Source of the DNA: Nannochloropsis salina CCMP1776
Lineage: Eukaryota > Sar > Eustigmatophyceae > Eustigmatales > Monodopsidaceae
Reading direction: 5' to 3'
Assembly (NCBI GenBank): GCA_004565275.1
Contig: SDOX01000183.1
Span: 604,443 to 668,442 of the forward strand
Length of the DNA: 64,000 nucleotides
Both the position numbers and the translations under genes were made by a program. This document shows, one piece after another, positions 27,201 to 37,902 of the stretch (the stretch's first letter is position 1; each line of letters opens with the position of its first letter). The notes beneath the pieces were generated by a model, which saw nothing but the letters and a program-made list of their open reading frames with translations, had not been told where the DNA came from and did no database searches.

Positions 27201-30200
27201 ATCGATCTCCAAGAGCGCTCACCTGCTTACACTTGACGTGCTCCAGCGCCAAAGCATCCACCCTCTTGGGCGTGGCTTGCAAGGCGTCATCCCCGTGACC
27301 CAACCGACCGAAGCCACCTGGAAAGGAAACGCACGAAAGGGAGAAGAGGGGAGGGAGAGATGATTTGAGCTTTGTCATCTGGGATTCGGGTTTCGCAAAG
27401 AGGAAGAAGGATGAAACTTCGACATACAAGGGCCGGGAGGGGACGGGGGAAGCGAGGGAGAGTAAAAAGATAGATGAGCGTTCAAAAAGGAAACATGCCA
27501 AGGATTAGATGACCAACATAAACATGATGATTATAAAAAACGAACAAAATCACGCGACGCAGCTGACATGGAGACAGTTGAGTGCGTGAAAGAGGAGGGA
27601 GGGAGGGAGGGAGGGAGGGAGGGAGGGTGGGAGGGTGGGAGGGAGGGGAGTCTCTCACCGCGACCCCACGTATAGACATGGCCGGATTCCGTCAGAATGG
27701 CAGCGTGCTGACCCCCACAACAGACCTGCGTCACAGAATGTTGCATGAGTAGTTGAGACATCGCCCACAATTCACTCGCTACCCCTCAACCCTCTCTCCT
27801 TACTTCCCGCCTTCCCACCTTCCCTCCCTCGGGGCCCCTACCTGGACGATTTTATAGCCGAGGAAAGAGCGCAGGACTGCTGGTGTGTAGCTCGACGGAT
27901 GACTGTGCGCATCGTCTTCTACCGTGCCCATTGCGTAGAGCAAAGTGGCTGAGAGGGAGGGAGGGAGGGAGGGAGGGGTTGAGTAGGCATACGCAGGATC
28001 AAAACCCAGGACGGGACCGCTTTCGTTCCCCCCCATCTCCCTTCTTCCCCTCTATGTACCTGGATCGGCCTCCTCTTGAAAGAATTCGTAGAGGCCCCCC
28101 GCCCTCCTGGTCAAACGGTCGTACATCTCGATGGCCACCATCCCTTCCCCAACCCCTCCTCCTCCCCTTTCCACCCCGGGCACCTCTGTCCCCCCCTCGC
28201 CAGTCGGGGGGGAGCGCACGGGCAAAGACGGTAGAGATGCAGACGGGGAAACAATGGCCTGGGGCGTGGAAGGAGGGAAAGGAAGAAAGAATGGAAGGAG
28301 GGAGGGAGAGCATATCCCGATAAGGCGAAAATTGAGAGAACAGATTCTCCCACGTCCAGGCATCCTCTCTTTTTTGTTGGAGGGCCGGGGCGTGCTACGC
28401 TTTCCTCTTTTCCACGATTCTTCCCACCTTTTTAAAGCGTTCGTACGCCTCGTCCGGGTGCGGACCCCACTCCTTCTCGAACGCCGCCAGGAAACGAGGC
28501 CAGTACACAGCCGTGTGGTCTGCGACAGCAGAGGAAAAGGGCGGGGAAGTGAAGGACAAGGGGAGGGAGGACTGAGGCTTTATTGACAGGAAGGGTAGGG
28601 GGAAAGTGGACAAGAGGCTCGAATCGAGGAGATTGGATGGACGAGACACCACCGGCAGGACGCCTACCTGGAAAGTGCTTCTGCCAAAACAAGCGGGCGG
28701 TTGGGTGCTCGATCCATCGCAGCCCCTTCCTCCCTCCCTCCCTCCCCCCCTCCTTCCCCGCCCCCCTCCCCACTGCCCACGCCGCGTCTTCGCCATCGTC
28801 TCCACTCAGGAGGCGTTGACGCACGTCCCCCCGGTGTTTCTCGTGCTGCTTTCGCGCAATTTCCCGGAGGGACCGCAGGTGGGTGATGATGCCAGCCTAC
28901 ACCGGGAGGGATAAAACAAGGGAGGAAGGGGCGGACGTGAGTGGGTGTTTCTCGTGCTTTGGACGGAAGGAGAGGAGGAGGCCTTAGAGTGGGGGGAGAG
29001 GGGAGGGGGGACGGAAAGGCGGAGGGACATGGTCCGCGGGCGAGTGGAATGAGGGGGGCGGGGGGTAGACAGAGGCGACGTATCACTTGCCGCGACGAGC
29101 GGACGAAAATGAAAAAGAAAGGGGTATAATACGTCCGTTCCCAGCGAGCCATACAAAAAGAAAAGGTAAGGCCGGTCATCATCGATGCCAAAGAAAGCGG
29201 CCACAGGAAGGGAATAGGCTCCAGGCGTACTGAGGAGGGAAACGCGTGGAAGGATATGGACGCCGGGGGGAGGATGACGCAGGGAGGGGGAGGACAGGAG
29301 CCAAGCAAAGAAGGGGAGGAGGGAGGGAGGGGGGGGGGAAAGGAAGGAAGGGAGGGAGGGAAGGAAGGAAGGGAGGGAGGGAAGGAAGGAAGCTCACCTC
29401 GAGCAAGCGGATTTCTCGAAAATAAATTTCCTTGGCGCAGACGCCAAAGTAGTTTGACTCTTCTCTCTTTAGCTTCAAAAGGATGTTGCTCGTGCGCGCG
29501 ATGCATTCCTGGGAGAAGTAGGAGGACGGGACGACAAGGAGGGAATGAGGGAGGGAAAGAGGGGGGAGCGCGGTCATCCCCTTTAGGAGTGGCCACAACA
29601 AGAAACAGGCAGGGTGAGAGTGGGGGAAAGATCTGGGAATAAAGGAAGGGTCGAAACAGGAGAGAGAGGGAGGAAGGGAAGGTGGGGAAGGAGGAGGCGG
29701 TTCTGGGCCGAGAGGAAGCGAAGGCTGTGAGCGAAGGCAACATCCCTTACCAACAGCTGCACCAAGTGAAAAGCATCCTCTTTATCTCTGCCCGTCAAGA
29801 CCAGACGCCGCCCGAATAGGTCCAAAGGGGTGGCGACGCCGCTGCTTCTTTCCTTGCTGGGATTACCTCCCTCGTCCGAGCTCCGCGCCACAGCAGGCAA
29901 GGGAGCGCCAGCTTCCTCCCTCCTCCTCTCCCGTATAGGGTGGAGGAAAGGGGACAAGTCGGGGGAGGAGGAAGAAGCAGGATTCTGGGGGGCGGGAACG
30001 AGCTGGGAGATGCTCTTTTGACAGACCTGCGGTGAATACGGGGAGAGAGCGGTGGTAGGGTGGGCGAGGGATGGAGGGGGGGGGGATGGGGACTCCAGGC
30101 GATGCGGGCATGGCAGTGTGGGCACTGAGAGGTGCGAGGGAGGCAGTACAAGCACCTTTAGCACCCTCTTTAACGTCATCCCTTCCATTTCCATCACCCG

Positions 30201-30968
30201 AATTCCCTTCTCCCCTCCGTCCTCATCATGCCTCTCCTCGGACAGGCTAAAATGACACCCACACGCCGACAAATCCCCGCGAAGGGGTGATCCCACACCA
30301 TAAAGAGCGCAGCGATCGAAGAGGGGCACGTGCCGGACAGGGCAAGCTTCGACACCCTGTACACAAGCTAGCAAAGTCCTGGACCGGCCGTGGAGATCCT
30401 CCAAGATCCAATATCCCCTACGCCTCGTGCGTCTCTCAGCCAATTTTGCCAACCCGCATTTCCCTTGTGGTCTATCTTCCTTCGTATTTACCTTGATGAC
30501 GGACATGACTAAGCGGCTCAAATCTCGCCGTCTTTTCCTGGTATCTGTCTCCTGCGCATCTGGCATCGCCATAGCGGGGGGCACCCTGATGGTCTCGCGC
30601 CCCGTGCTCGCAAACCCCATGAAAATCGCTCCTTCCTCGTGTTCTCCTCCCTCCACGATGCCTTCGATCGCTTGCAAAGCGCTGGCTGCACTAGCAGCCA
30701 CTTCGTTCGCGAGTCTTGCCTTCTATAGGGACAAAGATGCAGATTTCAAATATCACATACAAACGAATGATATACGCTCAGATAGGAACGCAAATTCTCC
30801 CCCCCAAAAGTCCAGCCACCACCAACATACCTCTTCAGCAATCTCATCCTGTGCACGTGTAGCTTCAATGATTCGTAGGACTGCCATCGATTGAGATAGA
30901 AGGGCAAAAAGGAGGGCAGAAGTAGAAGGAGGGGCGAGGGAGGAGGATTTATTCCGCATCATGGACAT
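24215..30968 (-). CDS. large multi-domain protein with seven RCC1 repeats
   Basis: Twenty-two exons traced (5' to 3'): 30831..30968, 30156..30722, 29751..30026, 29398..29508, 29133..29229, 28668..28896, 28428..28519, 28060..28258, 27842..27948, 27659..27725, 27223..27317, 26911..27028, 26670..26803, 26387..26494, 25937..26086, 25724..25788, 25527..25621, 25237..25339, 25071..25131, 24826..24883, 24624..24713, 24215..24462. About 1,070 aa. The C-terminal half has seven RCC1 blades: CCGGQHAAILTESGHVYTWG, ACGFAYTAAVTTEGQVYTWG, FAGSVHTCALLEDGRIFSWG, GPGGYHTITLSTTGEVYTWG, IAGWGHSAVVCGNGDVYICG, ACGGEHSAALLNNDEVYTFG and VACGNNCTVMLVGAH. A closing segment with EYCLEFITQNWSLYRHIDFA recalls a BACK-type helix pair. 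The N-terminal half has an alanine-rich coiled coil and unrecognised segments. Phases agree everywhere except between 29398..29508 and 29133..29229, where one base is in excess. RCC1 propellers bind GTPases, chromatin or membranes. The role here is unknown, and an extra 5' exon upstream of 31004 is likely. Confidence 0.8.
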
Positions 30969-31969
30969 TTCCGCGGAAGCAAAATAAATAAGCGCTTCGA
31001 CCACAGAGGTAACGAATGACTGTCCCCCCTAGAAAGGAGGATATGAAAATAGGAAAAATATTGAGTCGTGAGGAGGAAGATAGCCATCGGACAGATAGTG
31101 CAACCTCCTACTCTAGCGTTCTGTCATGTTGAGAAGGGATGGAACAATATCATAAGCACTGCCTGACAGCCAATGCGGCGGGGGAAAGCCCACTAAAACA
31201 GGGTCACGACGTTCCTAACCATGTAATTCGAAAGTACACGCAGGACGCGTGAATGCCAGGCTTACGTGTGAAAAAGATGGTGCCGTAAGAAATATGGTAA
31301 AAATATCAACAAGCCATCAGAGGGCTGCTCTCCACTTTTGAAAACGTCGGTCCAGGAAAATGTGACACTTAAAAACCTAGACATTCAGATATCGACATGT
31401 ACATTACCAGTACATACATGCTTGAAATAATACCCTGCTTAAAGCCCTTAAATTAAGCCCGTTTTATTTCTGTGCTCAAAAAGCTGCCTCCCTGATTCCA
31501 CTCGCGGACAAATTGCACAACACTAGTAAAAATAGTTTCAAGCTTAAGTTAGGACCCCCCCCCCATCGGATCCTTTATACCCAGCCATGCGACACACAAT
31601 CGATTCACACTACATTCACACTGCCTCCGTCGAGACTTAAAAGCCTTTTGCGTTCCATGCCAGGCTCGACGCACCGCTACGTCCTGCGTGTTTCGTAATT
31701 TGAGATGCAATCGAGTCATAATCCGGCATGGGCCTATTGACTGTACTCATACTTCATCAAGGCGCCACGCACAGGGCGTGCCCGGACGTGTACCACACTG
31801 TTAGAGGCATTCTAGCATTACGTGTGATGACAGATTGCATTTTCAAAGGACATGAGCGCATAAAGTGAACCATAAGGTTGCCTTGAATGTCTTTTTGATG
31901 GGGTTAACATGATAGTAACTTGGTCTCAATCCTCCTTCCCTTGCAACTTGGCATGCGATAACCAACAGG
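30969..31969. other. divergent promoter region, may hold first exon of the RCC1 gene
   Basis: The RCC1 gene's frame stays open on the minus strand to about 31033, where an acceptor-like TTTCTAG occurs, so a short upstream exon may lie here. AT-rich elsewhere. No other gene is seen. Confidence 0.4.
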
Positions 31970-34722
31970 ATGCGTCTTCACACATGCTTTTTCCTCCTGA
32001 ACGCCATCTCTGGATTTCAAGCCTATGCTCGTCAAACCACCAAATGCGATACGACCGAGGCCGAGCGTGCAGAAGTGATGAGAAGAACATTGGAAAGTCT
32101 TGAAAATGAGTACGAAATTTTGCCAGGCTCGTTGTCGTTTCCTCCCTTCGCACAGCCAGCGGGACGATATGGTTTAGGTATGGTGGGAGTGAAGAAGGAG
32201 GGGGGAGGGAGGGATGGAGGGAGGGATGGAGGGAGGGAGGAAGGGCTTGCAGGTCGTCGAGAGAGCCAGGTTGATTAAGCAGACATTTCCCCATCTTCAT
32301 CACCCTTCAAAAATAGTGGCTTTTGACGGCAAGGTTGTCAATCCTCCCGCCCTCTGCGAGATAACATCCCGCGTCGATACACCTTACGGTCCAGGTACGA
32401 GGGTGTAGGACTCCATGTAGCTTATAGACCCATGGCTAGTCAGCATCCGGGTACTCGCGCCGTGTCAATGGGCGGTTGGACAGGGTACGACAGCTGGAAA
32501 CACCAACATGTGTCCAAACCCTGGCAAGACACCTGAGAGAGGTCCGAAAATTACACGTGTGAAGGGTATAGCGGACGACGAGGCTGACGTACACCCCTCT
32601 CTCTTCCTACGCACATACATATATATATATGTGGTGTGTATGTATGAATCTCTCTCTCTCTATATATATGTGTGTATAAATAATCTAGGCCTATGTAACT
32701 ACTCCTTCGTCCTGGGGCCTCGGGACGCCGTGGTCGGCCTCTTCTGCACCCCCCCCCCGGTCAAGTACTTCTCCCTGCGCTCCTACACAGGCTTTCGTTT
32801 CCTACCCCAAGCATGGCTCCCTGCCGCCGAGCTCGCCGATCCGGACAACAACCTGACCTTCAACACCACCGCCAAAGTACCCCGGAGAAGTCCGTACTTG
32901 CAAGGGAAGAGGGAAGGAAGCTCCGAGTCCGACGCCGCACCTTTTTGCAGGACGGCCGCCTTTGTCAGTACAGGGGACGGGGTGACTGCTCGCGATGTTC
33001 GACGTGCTCTGGCAGGCGCGGGTTGGGCAGCGACGGCCACGAACCTCGACGTGGTCTCGGCCGAGAAGGCTTACTTTCGCGATGTCCGACGTCCCTGGGC
33101 GATCGACCGCAGCGACGCCTTCGTCATCAATTATCGTGTCTCCCAGCCGATTGACTCGGCGGCAGTGGCCCCCTATTTCGCGTCCTCCTACCCCTTTTAC
33201 ATGCTGCGCCACCGTCCTGAGGCCTCTTCTGCCACTTCTGCCACGTCCAACAGGGAGTTAGGGAATGCTTCGGGCGCCCCGGCCCAAGCGACTCGTCCTA
33301 CATCCGGGTCTGAGAACATGGCGCCAGGCGGCAACCTTGGCCCCCTTCCGGACATAGAGGATGAAAATGCGCCCCGGGAGCCCCTCACTACACCCCCCCT
33401 CCGTCCCCGAGGGACAGGGCAGGATGAAGCTTACCTGCTGCCGACGTTGGCACGCTTGGAGGAGGCGGTGACGGCCTACATGGGCCGCAGCCGGGGCGCC
33501 GTGTTGCACGCGCGTTGGGAAATGGAGCACATTCTGCCAGACACTCAGCGGTGCTTGACTGAGCCAGACTACTTCCCGATCGCCGCGTCGGTCCCGGAAT
33601 GGTGAGTGGGGGAGGCCGTAGGGAACGCATCCGTCTGGGCGGGGGGGTGCCACCCGCTTGGGCCAATGGATCTGAGGGCAAGTGAACGGCAAGACGTGAG
33701 AAGAGGAGAAAAAGAGATAAAGCATGACGGAGGGGAGCGAGATGGGGGGAAAGGAAGGATTCCGAGGGGCGTGTGACCGGCATCACCATCATACTCGCAA
33801 TGTGCTGCCATTGAAAGCTCCCTTTACCCTTTGCGGGGGATGGAGCCGGCGCAAACTTACTCAATTCTCCCATCCCTTCCACGGCGCAGGAACCTCACCG
33901 GCTTCGCCACCTGCGGTTTCTTTTCCCGGGACTGCCTTTACACCTTCCTCTCTCTCCCAACCACGGGCAAGGTCGATTACGGCGATTTGACCTTCCCGCG
34001 GAACCGCTCCTTTGTGTTCCTGGGGGCGAACCAAGTCGGTCTGGAGAAGGTCACCTACTCCAACATTTTCATGACGGCCACGGCGGAGCCGCAGAAACAG
34101 GGACGCACGGTGAACTTCAGCGCTCAAGCCCTTGGTAAGTTCTGATGTGACACATTGTTTTTGTTATTGTTATTGGCAGGAGCCGTGAAACATTCAAGAG
34201 GCCCGCCTCTGCTTGCTAGGAAGTGTGAAGATCGTGTCTGGGTGGGGACGCGGACGTTTTCCAATGTGTGTCAACTTGCAGGAGAAGGGTTTCAGGGTCA
34301 GGGTGATAAAGGCTTTCGTCTCATCGGCACATTTGTTCGCCCCTGTCCCCACACGCACGCATGGGGCCGATGCAGAGGGGAGTGCGAACTGGTTCCTCCC
34401 GGAAGATCCCGCGGCAAAGGACCTGTTCGCCGTCACCCTGACACGGGACGATTGCCGACAGGGCGTCTTGGGAAGGGATGGAAGGCGGGGGGGGGCTCTC
34501 AGCACTGACGAAGCCTTCTGCACGACGGTGAGCGAGGGCGTGCTGAGCTACGAGGAGTTCGTCTACATCGTGGAAAGGAAGTACCTGGAACCCGCGACTC
34601 AGATTGGTCCTGATCCCGACGAGGTCCTACCGCCGGTGGTATTAGTGTTCGAATCTCCGGATATCACCAGTCTGGGATTTGAAAAGGAGACAGAACGGAT
34701 GGAGGCGATGGCGCGCTTTTGA
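31970..34722 (+). CDS. secreted protein of unknown family
   Basis: Five exons, join(31970..32177, 32317..32394, 32689..33601, 33890..34134, 34220..34722), give 648 aa. Phases are consistent throughout. A signal peptide (MRLHTCFFLLNAISGFQAYA) starts at an ATG in exon 1. Exon 3 begins GLCNYSFVLGPRDAVVGLFC and has TPPPVKYFSLRSYTGFRF, with AWLPAAELADPDNNLTFNTT after it. Exon 4 has GFATCGFFSRDCLYTFLSLP and several aromatic-rich strands. Exon 5 ends ITSLGFEKETERMEAMARF. N-glycosylation sequons (NLT, NTT, NRS) fit the secretory pathway. I do not recognise a catalytic motif. The PP-x-YFS-x-x-x-Y pattern recurs in uncharacterised secreted proteins of microbes, but I cannot name the family. Confidence 0.75.
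32622..32676. repeat. TA and TC microsatellites in an intron
   Basis: ATATATATAT, then TCTCTCTCTCTATATATATGTGTGTATA, inside the second intron of the secreted-protein gene, directly before the acceptor AATCTAG. Confidence 0.8.
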
Positions 34723-34837
34723 CCGGATGAATGCCGCCCACGAATTGGCATGAGGGTCAAAGCAAGAAATCACACGAAGAACTCCTTCTTTTGGCAATCA
34801 CGACCTGTACATATATTTCCTTTCTGTTTTTCTAAAA

Positions 34838-36713
34838 TCATTTTGCTTGCGTGTGTAGGCCTGCGTGGTTTTCAAGGGTGTTGTTGTCGTCCGCTTTTTC
34901 GACAAAGTCCCTGTGGGTGTGTCGGTACTTCCCCAACAGGTACTCCCCACTCTTGACAGGGACGTGGCGGGGGACCTCGCCTTTCTTGACAAAGCCCGGT
35001 AAGCAGGCCACCAAGGTATCGAAATTGGGCTCGTAAAAAAACGGGGCGCTGTACCGTCCTTCCTCTGTCGCCTCCTGGATCACCACACGGTGCGCTGTGG
35101 ACTTGAACACATCGTTCGTCCAACGTTGGAGCATGTCTCCCAGGTTCACAATGAATGCCCCTTCCACCGGTGGCACCGCCTGCCACGACCCGTCTTCCTG
35201 CTCGGCCCCACCCCGCCAGACCTGTAAGCCGGGCGTGTGGTCCGTCATGAGGAACGTGAACATACCGTAGTCCGTGTGGGCACCGGCGGCATACACCCCT
35301 TCCGACGGGTTCGATGCCTGTGTGAAGTCCACGGAAGGTATATGAGAGGAAGCTAGGGTCCATCCTACCTGCCCATGGATGGCATAGGGGGGCACGGAGG
35401 TAGTACGGGAGGGGGGGAGGGCAAAACATGAGCTGCATGCCCGAAGGAGGGGAGACATCTGACCTGTGTCGAATAGTGCAGGAGTCGTAACGCAGCCATC
35501 GGCCGGGTGAACGCGTCGTCGAGATGGTGTTCTGGCAACCCCACGGCGCGAAGGAGGAGACGGACCGTGCGAAGGCCGAGGGAGGAGAGGGCAGTAAAAT
35601 AGGCGTTCATAACGGCTAGAAGAAAGAGGGGGGAAAAGACGTTTTGACAAGCGGAAGGTAGAATGCTAGATGTCTCATTTAACAAAGGGAGGCGTTACGT
35701 TTAGATGACAAGAGAGGATGGCCAAGATGCCTACGGCCACCCCCTCAAATCTCGGACGTTTTCCAATCCGACAGCCCCTTCTTGCCTCCCCCCCCTCCAA
35801 GCCTATAGCCACCACCACGCCATCCCACCCCAAGGAACATGCCCCTCGCTTCTTGACTCTGCCGGGTACTTACGTCTCCACCTCGGCAACTTCACGGGGT
35901 CTGGCCACACGTTTGGACCGTGCAAAGGATTGCTTCGCGCCTCCTCACTCTCCATGGCTACCTCCCTCCCCAGGTAGAAACCTTCCTTCGTATCCCCCCT
36001 TGTCTGTCTAGTTGGGTCCAGAGTCTCCTCTTCGAAGGCGGTGTATCCCCGATTGATCTTGTTGTGCCGGACGGAGACTTTCTCTTTTTCGCCCAGGGGA
36101 AGGCTGAAGAAGGCCTGCCCGGAAACGAATGACAAAAATGGAAACACGGTGAGACGAAATCGTAGTTGGTAGCTTGAAAGCTTTCTCAAGGTGATGAACC
36201 AAAAGAACAAAGGACGATATCTCCTCGCGCTACAGGAAGCTGGGACGCATACGGAAAAATACGCTGGGTACAGGAAGGCATAGGACCGATGTTGCACCAA
36301 AACATATTCAAGAAGACGAAGAAACACACGCGAATAAGAGGGGAGAATCACCGCTTTCAAAAAGGAAATTGAGCAACAAAAAAACATTATATGGTGTAGG
36401 TCCATCCAATTTATCGCATAAATGCATGTCCCGGAGGCAGGGCAACGAAGAACGGTTCATGTGTCCCTCTCCAAGATTTTACACATGGCATTCAGAGAGA
36501 AAAATGATCTACCTTGGACTCTGCAAGCATGTCGTCGATGAGGGCCTGAGGTACCCCATGGTTGATCAGGTAGAAAAATCCAAAGTCCCGACAGGCGTCG
36601 TACAGGATGCGCGGGGCTTCCTCGGGCGCGGCCAGGTCGACAATGGGCAATGCAGCGCGGTTCAAAGCGTGCAGCGACAATACTTGAGGTGTAGAAGTTG
36701 TAGAGGATGACAT
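34838..36713 (-). CDS. 2-oxoglutarate/Fe(II)-dependent dioxygenase (isopenicillin-N-synthase-like fold)
   Basis: Four exons on the minus strand, 36513..36713, 35874..36114, 35464..35615, 34838..35317, give 357 aa. The N-terminal DIOX_N part is LPIVDLAAPEEAPRILYDAC with FGFFYLINHGVP. The double-stranded beta-helix part has the iron facial triad: AGAHTDYGMFTFL (His about 212, Asp about 214) and STAHRV (His about 274). The 2-oxoglutarate-binding Arg and Ser lie in RYSAP (about 286 and 288). The segment TKEGFYLGRE in exon 2 is typical of the gibberellin-oxidase/flavonol-synthase-like superfamily. It should hydroxylate or desaturate a small molecule with O2 and 2-oxoglutarate. The substrate cannot be told. 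There is no signal peptide, so it is probably cytosolic. Its 3' end lies 115 bases from the stop of the convergent secreted-protein gene. Confidence 0.93.
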
Positions 36714-37902
36714 GAAAATACGTCTATTGAATGGAAATGAAGATGAACGTAAAATCGACCGTGAGTGTTACGAGTGAAATAAAAATAACCCGAACGAGAA
36801 TAAGGAGGTTAAGAGCAACACCTACACAGGGACCACGGAATATCCCGCAATTACACACATTTCATTTATCTTAGGGGATGCACACTAGCCTACAAATAAA
36901 GGGCAGACACGGCTATTGCTGCACCGTGAGGCAGGCTTAAAGCCTCGCCAAGTCAGATCCATCGGCGGTTCTGCTCGCTCTTCAAGTACAAGTTCGTGAC
37001 AGAAAAAAGATCAAAGACATTTCATGCTCCGATGCAACACAATTATTTGGAAAAACTAATAGCATGTCAATGATGAAAGCCCATCAAGGATTTTTTATTT
37101 GAGTCTGAAACAAAAATGTCTCAAAGTCCAAGGGAGCAGAATGAACTTGAAAGGCATGATTTACTAGTAGGCATCAACAGCGTATCATCCTAGGACACGA
37201 AACATTCGCATTTATGTCTTGACCTTCTCAAACCAGCAAGGAAAGGCCTGCCCCCGAAGGAAACGCCCCTCTTTTGCTTTGCGAGTTAGGAGTGATCAAA
37301 TGTCCTCCTTTTAAGCAGTTTTGTTCAAAGAAGAATATGCACCCAGGGTGGCACCGTTGGCCCATTTAACATCATGTGCATTCTAGAAATTGTCTGGAAA
37401 TTGTACACATTCAAACATCTTTCTACTGATTGGAGCGTTGCAGGTCGTTATAAGCATTGAACGACATTAGATCCTGTTTGAAAAATCTTACATGAAAGTC
37501 GTGGGATGGTAATACAATGCACTCCACTCACAGACACGTTGAGCAGCCAAAGATCTCGAAAGCCATCCTGTTTATCTTCACTTTGTCACTTCCAGGATAC
37601 TGCAAAAACAAGGAACTCTTTCCAAAACCAGGCAGGCATGAAAAAATCAAAGCTACTTGAAATGCTACTGGCACAAATGGGCATCTCCTTCATTTCTTTG
37701 TAAAGTGACGCCCCCATACATGTATACATATGTCCATACTTCGGGCAGGGATCCCAAAAAATCAATCCAGAGCCACGGATTGCTTATGAAACAAGACGTA
37801 CGTCAGTGGTACTGTACATGATCTGATGCCCCTATGTATACCTCCCCGGCACAAAATTTGGAAAGAAGAATACAAAAGGAGGCAGGCAGGTCAAAAACGT
37901 GG
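36714..37902. other. intergenic, 1.2 kb
   Basis: 5' flank of the dioxygenase and 3' flank of the XRN-like gene. AT-rich. No supported gene or RNA. Confidence 0.5.

Noticed and set aside
30415-30490. Apparent intron starting GTAAAT within the RCC1 gene
   Set aside because: Removing it breaks the frame, while leaving it gives an uninterrupted 189-codon exon.
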